From contig KV419453.1 in NCBI GenBank assembly GCA_001630475.1, positions 68,798 through 132,797 on the forward strand: a stretch of DNA of 64,000 nt, given 5' to 3'. The stretch's first letter is position 1. Each line of letters begins with the position of its first letter. A program made the translations under genes and the position numbers. The notes beneath the pieces are model-generated. The model searched no databases. It was not told the origin of the DNA and saw only the letters and a list, made by a program, of their open reading frames with translations. This document shows, in pieces, positions 45,514-55,601 of this stretch. The stretch is from Sistotremastrum niveocremeum HHB9708. Its lineage: Eukaryota; Basidiomycota; Agaricomycetes; Sistotremastrales; Sistotremastraceae.

Positions 45514-47038
45514 ATGGATAAATCCCTCGACGATGTAAGAAGAGCGCCATGAGCCTCAAAAGGCCTCATTTTCAAACCCTCGTCCTTTTTGTTCAGATCA
45601 TCAAGTCTAAGCCCAGAAATCACCGTCGAGGCGGCGCTCGTCGTGGCGCTCGTGTCAACGCTCTGGGCACTTCAGCTGCGGGTGCTAATCCCTCCACCCG
45701 TGCTCGTTATGCCGGAGCGGTTCCTCTTGCCAACGGTGCCTCTGCCGTGACGCCTGCCACACAAGCCTCCGACAAAATCATCGTCTCAAACCTCCCTCTG
45801 GATGTGAATGAGGCTCAAATCAAGGTTTGTCGCAGCAGTTGTGTGTATGAAAACCCGTATTTATATCCATTCCCTCAGGAACTTTTCTCAAGCACCGTCG
45901 GTAATCTGCGCGATGTTAACCTTCACTACGATGCACACGGCAAATCCAAAGGCGTCGCTTTGGTCCAGTTTGTGAAAAAGGGCGATGGTGCCAAGGCTTA
46001 CCAACAATACAACAATCGCCTCATCGATGGCAGTTAGTAGCCCCTCTCTTTAATTCCTTTCCTTCTCCCTTCGACCTTGGTTACCTGATGGCGTGCTCGG
46101 CGTTGCTTCGCTTCTTCGTGCCCTCGGCATCGTCACCTCTTTTGCGGCGTGATAGACGGATCAATCTGCTCAACCCGACATGATTGAGACTTTGAACTAA
46201 GAGATTGGCGCTTTCGGTGGCTTCTGCATTTCATCATGCTCTGCCTCCATGTGCGAATGTCACTTGTGACCCAATCTATGCTACGTAGCTCGCTACTGGC
46301 TTATACGGGGTCGAATGCCACAGACTGTAGGCTCAAGTTGTTTTAAACAACGTCTCACAGCTCTCGACTTTCCTCCGGAAAGCGGCAGACCCATGGCGTT
46401 CCATCCGGCCTGTGCGAGATCGGCCTGTTCACTAGAACGAGACATCCGTTGTCTGCCATCCCTCAGTGTCTGTTCACCGAATTCCGACCCTCTCAACGCT
46501 CCAGGGCACGGAGAAGAACAATGTTGATGGCGCCGTTTTCTGGATATCATGAAGAGACCGTGCTGAGTGGATATTTCGATACGCGTGCCGTTTCTCTTTG
46601 CGCTCTTATCCTAACCTCATCTGGACACCTGCCTCACCAAATTGCTGCTCTCCACAGAACGCCCAATGAAGATCGAAATTGTTCTTGGACCCGCTGCACC
46701 CCCATCATTGGTCAATCGCGTCGCTCCCGCGGCTGCACCCATGGAAGGTGTTGAGACCACAGCTGGACCTACCAGGCAAGTTTCGTCGATATGGACTCGA
46801 CAGGTTATCTAAATCATATTCAAAGAACTGGGAGAGGAGGTAGAGGAGGACGTGGTAGAGGAAGGGGTCGCAGAAACAGGGGTGAGAGAACGCCGAAAAC
46901 TGCACAAGAGTTGGATACAGAGATGGAGGTTAGTACTTTCATTATTGACGACTACCATATCCTAATCTATGTCATAACTAGGATTATACCAAGACGGATC
47001 AAGCAGGTGCCGCTGCCCCTGCCGCTGTGACTGCTTAA
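45514..47038 (+). CDS. YRA1: Yra1/ALYREF mRNA-export adaptor with a 625-nt intron and a GC-AG intron
   Basis: Yra1/ALYREF is the TREX adaptor that brings the Mex67/NXF1 export receptor to mRNA. Exons are 45514-45534, 45597-45824, 45879-46032, 46658-46775, 46826-46928 and 46982-47038, giving 226 residues. The N-terminal UAP56-binding motif is MDKSLDDIIKSKPR, followed by an Arg/Gly region, an RRM at about 65-138 (DKIIVSNLPLDVNEAQIKEL, GKSKGVALVQF, DGKRPMKIEIV), a Gly/Arg stretch (GRGGRGGRGRGRGRR) and a C-terminal UAP56 motif with QELDTEMEDY. Intron 3 (46033-46657) is over ten times longer than other introns here. Intron 4 (46776-46825) begins AG|GCAAGT, a GC-AG intron; no GT alternative keeps the frame. 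Confidence 0.92.
46033..46657 (+). other. Unusually long intron of YRA1 (625 nt)
   Basis: Donor GTTAGT, acceptor CCACAG. It contains several stops in all frames and no recognised domain. In budding yeast the YRA1 intron is also exceptionally long and is needed for autoregulation of the gene through inefficient splicing; that the same holds here is inference. A non-coding RNA inside the intron was looked for; no clear box C/D or H/ACA pattern was established. Confidence 0.8.
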
Positions 47039-47595
47039 AGAGTAGTCGAGGACGTTTTTGTTAATAATGTGTTTGTTCTTGTTCCATTCAATGCTCTGTG
47101 ATCGATTAGTTTCCTTTCTTAATGCACCTCTTATCTATTTCTTTCGCATTTGCGCGCGGTGCATCGAGCCAGGCCCAGCAACCCACACTGAACGCTCAGG
47201 CGATGTTCCTCCGCTGACTGAACACCTCGACTCGCTGTATCTGTCTTTCGAGTGTACCCGCGGCACTGGAAGCCGAGTATACATGCATATCGTTACCAAT
47301 GGATGGCGATTCGCCTGCCTAAGGAGACCGTTATCACGGTGTCTTTCTATGACGTCGACGGTGGGCTGGTTCAATTTTCATTGCCCACCCAGGGGCGCGA
47401 TGCCATAGGATACGACTTTGTTCATTACAACAGTAATGCAAGCATTGTAGCGTGCATATACAAATGTTGGGACTGATATGGTTATGGCATTCTGAGCGCT
47501 GTCAGCGCTGTCCCGTACTACGAGTACATTACAAATCGAAGTCTCTATACTGGAACCACATGCAAGGCGATACTACTGTGTCCGCCATTCTTTCT
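47039..47595. other. Intergenic, convergent 3' ends of YRA1 and F-box gene
   Basis: Short frames only, none with protein-like content; probably the two 3' untranslated regions. Confidence 0.5.
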
Positions 47596-49247
47596 CTACA
47601 ACTGTTCGTGTTCAACCTGCACCCCTCTCCCTTGCGCAATCCTTTGGAAGAGCTGAGCCTCGGCATCAGAGACATTCCCTTGATCAGGTCTCCGTACGAC
47701 TCTGATGGTTTTCAGATTTGGGAGGTGATCGGGATGATGATGAATTGCCCCCACAACTCCGGTTATTCCTACGCTCATCTCCAACACCTCTACTGAAGGG
47801 TATGCGGGGAGCATCAGGTCAAGGACTCGGCTAAGATCTTGCCTGGTCAAGGACAGCGGCTCGTTGGGAGGTCTTGACCTTTGAGAGATCGTGTTCCGTA
47901 TGATAATTTTGTGGGGTTGGAGGTTAAGAAGCTGTACCGGCGCGCTAAGGGCGGTTCCAATGGTCGCAATGAAGTTGGTGCTATCAGCGGCAGCCACGTT
48001 CCTCCAATCGCTTTCGAATCGATAGCCTGCCATAGATATAACCACCCGACCATGATGCAACTCGAAAGACAGGGGTTCTCCTTCGGTTGCGAGTGTGGGA
48101 AGAACAGAGAATAATGACATCGAGAAAGTCATGTCTGGGAGTTGAACCAGTCTTTCGCTCACGCGTAGGGATTCGAGCTGAGGGAAGGAGATGTGGGCGA
48201 GGGCATATTCTGCGAGGTGTGATTCCATGTCGTCTATGTTGAACCAAGTGCATGCAGGTAGAATCGTTATCTCGGTAGGTTCTGGGGCCAATGCAACAGT
48301 CTCGCGCGTTCCGATCAAAGCAAGTTTCTCGAGTTTTTGCATTCCTTTGAGCGTCTCGATCAATTCCTTTAGATTCTGCCCATCGACACGGTACTGCAGT
48401 TCTCGAAGAGATTCGAAGAGGGGGAGACGAAGTTGCATAGAGCCGTGTATGCGGGCCGCGCGCAAGAGTGGGGCGTTCGAGCCGAATAGAGTTGTAATAT
48501 TTTGGATTCCTTGTCCAAGATGCACCGCAAAAAATTGCAATCGAGGAGCGTGGGTGTGGCATATGGCATCCGCAACAACCTGACTACTTTGCTGACTGTG
48601 GATGTCCAGTTCGAGGTGGGCAATGTTTTTCATTTCTTGTTCGAAGAAGTGGGCGACATATTCATGCTTCAATATCCGATTGCGAGTCCCAAGCTGACGA
48701 GTGTCAAAGCTGACGAAGATGTCGGGGGTGTCTGATATTCGAGAGCGTTCCAGGTAGAGGTTAACGATTTCTTTTGGCCAATGCAGCAATATTGTAGACC
48801 ATAGATCCCGATGAGTAAGGGTGAGGGCGACGCGACGACATTGTTTGTTTCTGAAGGAAGTCAGTTTCACAGTACGTGTCCAACGCGTTGCACTCGGTCT
48901 CACATCTGTGCAAGGGAAAGAGTGTTCTTCAGGTATTCCTTGGACTGCCTGATCTCCTTGAAATCCTCCTCGAGGTCCTTAAAAATCTTGGAGATGAGCT
49001 CGTCGGGGATGTTGTTGAAGGGCATGTCGACGAGTCGGCGGGCTTCAATGTACGAGGGCTCTGGTCGGACGTCGTTCGACAGCAAGAAACGCGCGAATTG
49101 AACTCCCGACCGCCCTAACCGCGATCGGGGCGGAGTTGCAATGTCGCTCTTCCCAGTAGTGTAGCTCATGTTGTCGGGCGTAGCAAGCAAAAGTACTAAG
49201 CAACCAAGCGCAGTATTGGTTCTCCAAGCTTTGACGAGCCCTGACAT
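47596..49247 (-). CDS. F-box-like protein of the agaricomycete type
   Basis: A degenerate F-box motif (FNNIPDELISKIFKDLEEDFK) is followed, across an intron of about 60 nt at roughly 48852-48908, by NKQCRRVALTLTHRDLWSTI, the usual continuation after the F-box in mushroom proteins. The rest (about 430 residues in one exon) has loosely repeated leucine-rich segments (LRELQYRVDGQNLKELIETL, LEKLALIG, LESLRVSERL) as in LRR-type substrate receptors. It would act in an SCF ubiquitin ligase; the target is unknown. The start is uncertain: ATG 49247 opens the frame, but the N-terminal 70 residues before the F-box include a hydrophobic stretch that may be untranslated, and later ATGs are possible. Confidence 0.8.
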
Positions 49248-50269
49248 GTGGGATCTCTGAGATCAGCACTCGATGACATCTATATCTGTCAATTCCTTGA
49301 ATTCCAATCGCATTCAACAAGTCCATCTCATACATGCTCCCGTTTGCGACTTTAGCCTACAGTAACGGATGTTCATGCGCTCTCATTCACACGACAGCAA
49401 TTCATATATGGCCTCTGTTCTGTGTTCACGTGTCTGAATTCCTTGGTCCTCTCATGCTCACTGGCAATGTGACATCGCGTGAACATCGCGTCGCTCTTTC
49501 ATAGCTCACACTGTTCCTGATATTATTGGTACATGCCAGTCAGACATTTCCAGGATCTTCTTAGTGCTCAAAGTCAATCAAAAGGCTACATGAAGAGCTC
49601 CTGATGCATGTCGCTCATCCTAATTATCTGGTCGGGCAGCCCACTGCTTCCACCAAGCTCTTCATGATTGCACTCGGTCCTTACAGATTGGGAGCTATAC
49701 ACCGTTACTTCTGCGCAGCTCGGCAGGCCACAACAAATCCATCATATCCTCGTCCTGAAACTCGCGGGCCTTCTCCGTCGCCAAACTGTTACTCACAAAT
49801 GTACATCGACATCATTCCACAAAGACATAGGGCCTCGCCCTCACATGACAATAAACTTGACCCAAAAATAAATAAATCCACAAAAGAATTGTATCCTGGA
49901 TTTTACGAGGGATCTCCTTTCAGTTCCTCGCTGCCCGCGGGAGATCCGACAAACGGTTAGATCTGTTTTATGTCATGCAGTACTCACCAATAAATAATCC
50001 CAGACATCGCTTCTGTGGCGAAGACAAGGCGAATCATATCTCTAGATGTTTGGTGGACGTATATATCCTCAAATTGATCATATATGATGTACATGCCTCG
50101 TATATCGTTCACTGGCACTGGTAGCACCGCGATACTATTCCTCTCCGAATCCTAAAGCGCCGCAATGGGCGGGTAGAAAGAGATGATTAAATTTACTGAA
50201 AGGGTGAAGACTCGGAGATGGTCAACAGTGTATAGTTAAAGATACTCAGCATGAAGGTAAGGTAAGATC
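49248..50269. other. Intergenic, about 1 kb without a supported gene
   Basis: Only overlapping frames of 60-118 residues with no domain or codon pattern. No repeat was seen apart from faint similarity of its last bases to the outer flank of the inverted repeat that follows. Confidence 0.45.
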
Positions 50270-50330
50270 TCAGTCGCACAGATGGCCACCTCTTGCGAGG
50301 GACCAACGCACGACCGCTCGCATACGACCG

Positions 50331-50697
50331 CAGACCACTTGTACAGCAGAATGCGACGATGAGAGACCTCCACTCAGCTCAGCTCTCCGACGTAGGGCGA
50401 CTAAGCCCCTGCCTCGCACAGCGGTGGTGACCAGAGAGCCACCATCCTGGGAGGTCTTACAAAGATAGTCGTTGTGCAGCCCACCACTGCCAACCGCGTC
50501 GGTGCCGTCTGAGAAGACGGCGGGGCCCACACAAGGCGACCAGGAGGTCGCTTTGCGAGAGAGTGGAAGGGATGAGAGAAGGGAAAGCACGCTTCCGGAA
50601 TCCGAGCGTACGATATATCGTAATTCATGTTTGGAATTCTCACAGGACACGTGACTGTATCGATACCATATTCCAGTGGAATACGAAGAGCTTCAAG
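50331..50697 (+). repeat. Left arm of a large inverted repeat
   Basis: The 367 bp are the exact reverse complement of 50913-51279. Outside, from 50330 back to about 50270, similarity continues with several mismatches. The arm contains short hairpins and perfect palindromes, mirrored in the right arm. Confidence 0.9.
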
Positions 50698-50912
50698 NNN
50701 NNNNNNNNNNNNNNNNNNNNNNNNNNNNNNNNNNNNNNNNNNNNNNNNNNNNNNNNNNNNNNNNNNNNNNNNNNNNNNNNNNNNNNNNNNNNNNNNNNNN
50801 NNNNNNNNNNNNNNNNNNNNNNNNNNNNNNNNNNNNNNNNNNNNNNNNNNNNNNNNNNNNNNNNNNNNNNNNNNNNNNNNNNNNNNNNNNNNNNNNNNNN
50901 NNNNNNNNNNNN
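50698..50912. other. Assembly gap of 215 N
   Basis: Undetermined bases exactly at the centre of the inverted repeat. Reading frames that run through it are artefacts. Confidence 0.99.
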
Positions 50913-51279
50913 CTTGAAGCTCTTCGTATTCCACTGGAATATGGTATCGATACAGTCACGTGTCCTGTGAGAATTCCAAACATGAATTACGATATATCGT
51001 ACGCTCGGATTCCGGAAGCGTGCTTTCCCTTCTCTCATCCCTTCCACTCTCTCGCAAAGCGACCTCCTGGTCGCCTTGTGTGGGCCCCGCCGTCTTCTCA
51101 GACGGCACCGACGCGGTTGGCAGTGGTGGGCTGCACAACGACTATCTTTGTAAGACCTCCCAGGATGGTGGCTCTCTGGTCACCACCGCTGTGCGAGGCA
51201 GGGGCTTAGTCGCCCTACGTCGGAGAGCTGAGCTGAGTGGAGGTCTCTCATCGTCGCATTCTGCTGTACAAGTGGTCTG
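50913..51279 (-). repeat. Right arm of a large inverted repeat
   Basis: Exact inverted copy of the left arm. Internal perfect palindromes or hairpins lie at 50928-50940, 50944-50953, 50988-51001, 51059-51074 and 51089-51106. From 51280 to about 51340 the match to the left side becomes imperfect. Confidence 0.9.
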
Positions 51280-51340
51280 AGGCTGTATGCGAGCGGTCGT
51301 GCTTTGGTATCTCGTAAGAGGTGGCCATCTGTGCGATTTG

Positions 51341-51970
51341 GGTCTTGCCTTGCTTCCTTGTCAGGCTGGGTGTGCCTTTCCTTTTGATAGGGCCATAATC
51401 TCCCTGATCCATGAGACTCCCTGTATTTTTTCCACTGAATGATTTAAACAGGCTCTATTGTATGCGCGCTGTTCCTCGTCTTTGACATAAATTCATCCTT
51501 CCACAAATACTTATCCCGACGTAGTTGCTAACATCACACTGCCGGTGCGATACTCAATTCATTCTTGTACGAAGCGCCTCACATATTTGTTCAATATGTT
51601 CTTCAATCATCTCACTGTAAGGGTAATAGACTGGCTGTATCAGTATAGATCCGAATTCCCCGACGCAAAACTTGTTCCTTGACACAATTTGTCACACAAA
51701 ATTCAGTCTACTGCAACATTTCGTTGATGAAGACTATCTGGCACACAGAAAATAGTCACGATTCAATGAAAATGGTCTACAATACAATGAGGGGAAGGGT
51801 AGAGACACACAAAAGTTGTTGGGGGAAAGGTTTACAATGCAGGGATCTAGGAAGGGTATGGTTGGTCTGTAGGGTATCAAAAGATTGGAGAAAAATGGTA
51901 AATGAGAGTTCTTGATTGATGAAATGTGTAATGGGTGGGATTGAAAGACAAAAAACTGATGGTTGACGCG
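51341..51970. other. Intergenic, no supported gene
   Basis: AT-richer stretch with no frame of interest; the right part is probably the 3' untranslated region of the minus-strand hypothetical gene. Confidence 0.45.
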
Positions 51971-52922
51971 CTAGCCAGTAAAGAAAGACGCTGGAATTCC
52001 AGAAGCCGGTACCGAGCGGGGCAGGCTTGACGGTCCAAATAGAGATTCAAGTCGCAATTCAGTATCAACTTTAGGCAAAGTGCTTGCATGTTGTCGGGAG
52101 AGGGTGCGCAGATTGTTCTATAAGGACAGCAGAGGTAAAACAGAAGACAAGCATATTATAGAAGGAACTAACCATGCCCTGATTATGGGGCTTTGCTTTC
52201 TGACGAGATGAATTATGAATTAGAAGGGGATTGGGATTGGGATTGGGATTGGGGGGTGCCTGATCCAAGTTTTCTGCAAGTTCTTGTAAGGGTTCGCGAT
52301 TGTTTAAGACATCTTGGCAGTATTGGGACGCAAGGGGTCCATTCCAGGTCATATTTTTCTTCGTGTAATCGCCGGCCACGAGAAACAGTCGCCAGGTACG
52401 TCGCTGTTTGGACCGAGCTTCCTTAGCAGCGAGCACCCGATGATGCGCAGCTTTGAGTTGTCCTCGGGGAGGGAAATCGTTTTCCTTCGATGCTAGCGTT
52501 GTACGGTAGACTTTTCTTCGGGCACGATGTGAGGACGGATGAGGATGTGAAGGTGGTGGGGGATGGATAGTGGTACTGGTGTCGGTATGAATGCTGAACG
52601 TATGACGATTTTTTGGAAGAGGTGATGGATTTTTCGAGGCATTACGGTCGCCTGGAGTACTCTCGTTCGCGTTGTCGTTCGTCGGCCGTAGGATATTCGG
52701 AGAAGGTTCGACCACAGTGCTGGTGGGAACTGGAACTGAAGTGGAAGCCTCATGTCTCGTAATGATCGTTGTAGCACGATGAATGGGCTTTCTTAGAAGG
52801 TTTCGAGCAGTAGAGCGTAGCATGTCTGGACTTATTATAAGGTTTTCAAAAGAGTGACGACGTGGTGGTGAACCGAAGACAGGTGAGCGGGGTTTGAATT
52901 CGAAGTGGACCGTACTCGGCAA
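51971..52922 (-). CDS. Hypothetical Ser/Pro-rich disordered protein
   Basis: No family recognised. The long exon starts at ATG 52922 (MPSTVHFEFKPRSPVFG) and runs through Ser/Thr/Pro- and Arg-rich sequence to a helical part (RKVYRTTLASKENDFPPRGQ, RRTWRLFLVAGDYTKKN) and a NPNPNPNP repeat encoded by a GGGATT array. A 55-nt intron at 52118-52172 gives a second exon (NNLRTLSRQHASTLPKV, LESLFGPSSLP, ending ASFFTG) with stop at 51971-51973; this tail is polar and fits the rest. Without splicing the frame instead ends at 52071 after a hydrophobic stretch. Starts 127 bp from the RNase III-like gene on the other strand. Confidence 0.6.
52227..52253. repeat. GGGATT hexanucleotide array (about 4.5 units)
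   Basis: Perfect tandem repeat within the hypothetical gene, coding for Asn-Pro dipeptides on the minus strand. Confidence 0.9.
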
Positions 52923-53049
52923 GAATTTGAGAATTTGAACACTGGTACTTCCTACACATCCCCAGCTCTGCCAGTGGCGAACATCCCGCGTTCACAAAGC
53001 AGAGGGGTTCATGATATCGGACCCCTTCAGGTTTAGTCTGTGAATAAGG
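52923..53049. promoter_or_regulatory. 127 bp divergent promoter interval
   Basis: Between the start codons of the disordered hypothetical protein (minus) and the RNase III-like gene (plus). Confidence 0.4.
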
Positions 53050-54538
53050 ATGGCAGTGCTTTCGAAGCCAACGCCAGTATGGTCGAAAGTAGAACGCGAC
53101 CTGGCGGCTAAGATGGTCAGAGATGCCATTCGAACCATGGCTCGCGAAGATCTGCCTGAGCTACCTCCTATCAACGACGATAATTTGAGAAGAACTGCTC
53201 TCAATTGCGATAGAACCGCTGCAGACGAATGTCCCCCAGACGTGACTTTGGGTCCCCATCCCCCGTCGAATCCGACCGGTGAGTTCTCACCAGTGATCTG
53301 CCGCACGGATCTATCTCTTCAAGTCTGAGATCTGAGTCTCGCTCCGCAGAGGCAAGCGCAACCAACAAGCTACTCGAGCTATATGGCGACGCTAACATGA
53401 ATTATCTGATCGACCGCATTCTCGAGACACGCGCGCGCAACCGGTTGCATCATCTCGTGAGTGCGCGTTTTCTGATAACATTGCCACATTTCCTAACAAA
53501 TCGATGAAACTGTGTCAAGAAAATGAGCAAGATACTTTCCAGAAACGATGTTCTAGGCCACATGTGCTACCGAAGTGGACTTTTGGACCACCCTGATCTT
53601 CACATGCTCGACGCTGATCGATGGGCTATCCAACTATGGGTGGAGGGCGACATGGAAGGCGATCCTCCGAAAGTGCTTGCTAATCTTTTCGAAGCTTACA
53701 TGGGTGCCCTATGGGTGATGGGCAATGGCGATTTTACCTTGATGTACCGGTGGCTTGAGCGATTTGTGGATGCCTTGTGGATCTACGCGTCGGATCCTGC
53801 CGATTTATCATCGACGGAACAGCGTGGACCCTTTGACCCACCGCATCACGAAAGTTGCTGCATTATCGCAATGTTCAACAGCTTGGATAGTCCTCTGCCG
53901 GATATCATAAGAGAAGGCGCATTTCTTCGGGAAATGCTGGGGAAAATGGCGGAAGATGCCGTTTGGGTCCCCTTTGTATTTGACGACAATGATGTGCTTC
54001 AGCTCCCACATTCTGAAATGCTTGAACGCGGTGAAAATTGCTTGCGGATGCTCATCCTCAATGCATACCTTATGGCAACCTCAAAGAGTTTTAGAATCTT
54101 TCTGACAAGAGAGGGGGAATCAAAGGCATACTATCTAACAGTAAGATTCTTGTGCTCTTGCTTGCATGAGCTGTCTCACCTTCATTCGATCTCATTGTGT
54201 TTCAGAAACTTCGAGATTTGATCATGACACCCGCCGTACTCGCTCGCATTGCTTCTGGTCTTGCTCTGCATGACTGGTTCGGCAGCACAAGCGCTCAATT
54301 AAGGCCAAGCAACGAGAAATCAAGCCAAGCTCTCATGTCAGCTATAGGATGGTTCGATCGCTTTTTTGACGAATCTAGACCTCAGATGCTCCATTTCATC
54401 CAGTTGATGATTCCTTGTGCGATAGAAACACTTCAAGAACATGGATATCATGAGTGAGTTGCATGATGTCTTGACAGGTCAGATGCAAGATGCTCAATAA
54501 TTTCTTTTAACAGGAGTCAAGGCTCGCGCGAAGCATGA
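53050..54538 (+). CDS. RNase III-like domain protein with one altered metal-binding residue
   Basis: A single RNase III-type domain. Joined exons give NKLLELYGDANMNYLIDRIL, which lines up with the signature RLEFLGDAVL and keeps its Glu and Asp, then ILSRNDVLGHMCYRSGLL and PKVLANLFEAYMGALWV, which lines up with VLADxFEALIGAIY. In the second block the first acidic position is Asn (LAN in place of LAD), while the Glu of FEA is kept. No double-stranded RNA-binding domain follows; instead about 250 residues of helical sequence end in GYHESQGSREA. The ATG at 53050 is the first of the gene; stop TGA 54536-54538. Five exons. Role unknown; activity may be reduced or lost. Confidence 0.68.
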
Positions 54539-55601
54539 TCATCGTCTCTAATCTTGTCTTGACCGTGCTTCCTACTGTAGATTTATAACTTATTACTAAC
54601 ATCTATGTCCAAAACTTTGCGCTTTTCTTTCACTCCAGTCGTCCGTGATAAATTTTGCAAAAACCAACTCAGTGTTCAGTGTTCTCGCTCATGGCTTCCG
54701 TTCAACTGATTCTGCTACCTATGACATTTGCAGGCTGCACGGATCACCCCGATATTTGACAGCACGGTTGCCTTGTCGGCTCTAGAGTCTGAGATGTGCC
54801 TTGAGTGAGGAAACGGTACACCGTACAGTACAATCAGCCTGAATCACGTGATCGAGTCGACGCGCGCGAGCTAGGCCAGGGCTCGGATGCATGCGATTCT
54901 AGTCAATACTGCCATGACAGCAGCTTCAATTATGCGACTACCGAATGAGCCATGTCAGCAACCTCGAGCGTCCTTGTGAGAAACAGACTACCTCCCGCAG
55001 CATGATGAGTGACTAACAGGAACCGAAGCAGCCAGCAGGCAATCCCTTCACTGGGCCTTCAGTAAACCACTTGTAGCTTGGTGGGCGTTGGACCTGGGGT
55101 ACTTTAGTAACGACATTCCCGGGTACCTCCCCAACTGGAACGAAGACTTTGGAATCATAAATCAAAGCTCGTGCACCCTGGCGACCACTCTGTGATACGA
55201 CTGCATCCGATCCCTTTTTACCGCGACCAGAATGCTTCCCGGTGATCCCTTGGAGATAAAATGACACTCAGGTTATCTACAATCAGCTATTCACCAGCAG
55301 AATCTTCATTTCGAAATTCATTTCTGGCCAGTTTCACGATCGCCTGCACTCTGGCGTTCCAGGTGTTCTCTGGGGCTCTACTTAGCGAAATGAAGTGCTC
55401 TGGGCATGATCAAAGATAAGAATTCCGAATCGATCCTAACAACGCTCGGCTACTATCTCTATAAGATTATGGGCTGTAGTTATGGCTACTTTTGCGACTG
55501 GTGCGCCCTCTTCTACGCCCGGCTCGAAGCTCGCAGATCCTCCCAGGCGATTGCTGTGAATCTTTGTACCGTCTTGGTAGTGGTTTCGTTCTTGGGGAGC
55601 T
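54539..55601. other. Intergenic between RNase III-like and seven-helix protein genes
   Basis: Holds an E-box-like ATCACGTGAT palindrome near 54843-54852 and one possible small minus-strand gene (55013-55267). Otherwise nothing recognised. Confidence 0.45.
55013..55267 (-). CDS. Possible small protein, 84 residues, unidentified
   Basis: A single open frame from ATG 55267 (MSFYLQGITGKHSGRGKKGS) to a stop at 55013, with a middle part VFVPVGEVPGNVVTKVP and the end SYKWFTEGPVKGLPAGCFGS plus Cys. Composition is protein-like and without low complexity, yet no family is recognised. It could be a small gene or the last exon of a longer, decayed one. Confidence 0.35.
   Translation of the reverse strand: MSFYLQGITGKHSGRGKKGSDAVVSQSGRQGARALIYDSKVFVPVGEVPGNVVTKVPQVQRPPSYKWFTEGPVKGLPAGCFGSC

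Noticed and set aside
46293-46550. 85-residue minus-strand and 70-residue plus-strand frames inside the long YRA1 intron; considered as a nested gene or rRNA-like sequence
   Set aside because: No family, no start context, and no firm match to rRNA; treated as intronic sequence.
50401-51209. Several frames running through the N gap
   Set aside because: The undetermined bases cannot be counted as coding, and the frames appear twice only because of the inverted repeat.
50331-51279. Inverted repeat explained wholly as an assembly mirror
   Set aside because: The flanks beyond the identical arms are similar but diverged, which a pure mirror artefact would not give; an artefact in the centre remains possible.
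52227-52253. GGGATT array as an interstitial telomere repeat
   Set aside because: The unit differs from the fungal TTAGGG repeat and it lies in frame within a coding exon as Asn-Pro repeats.
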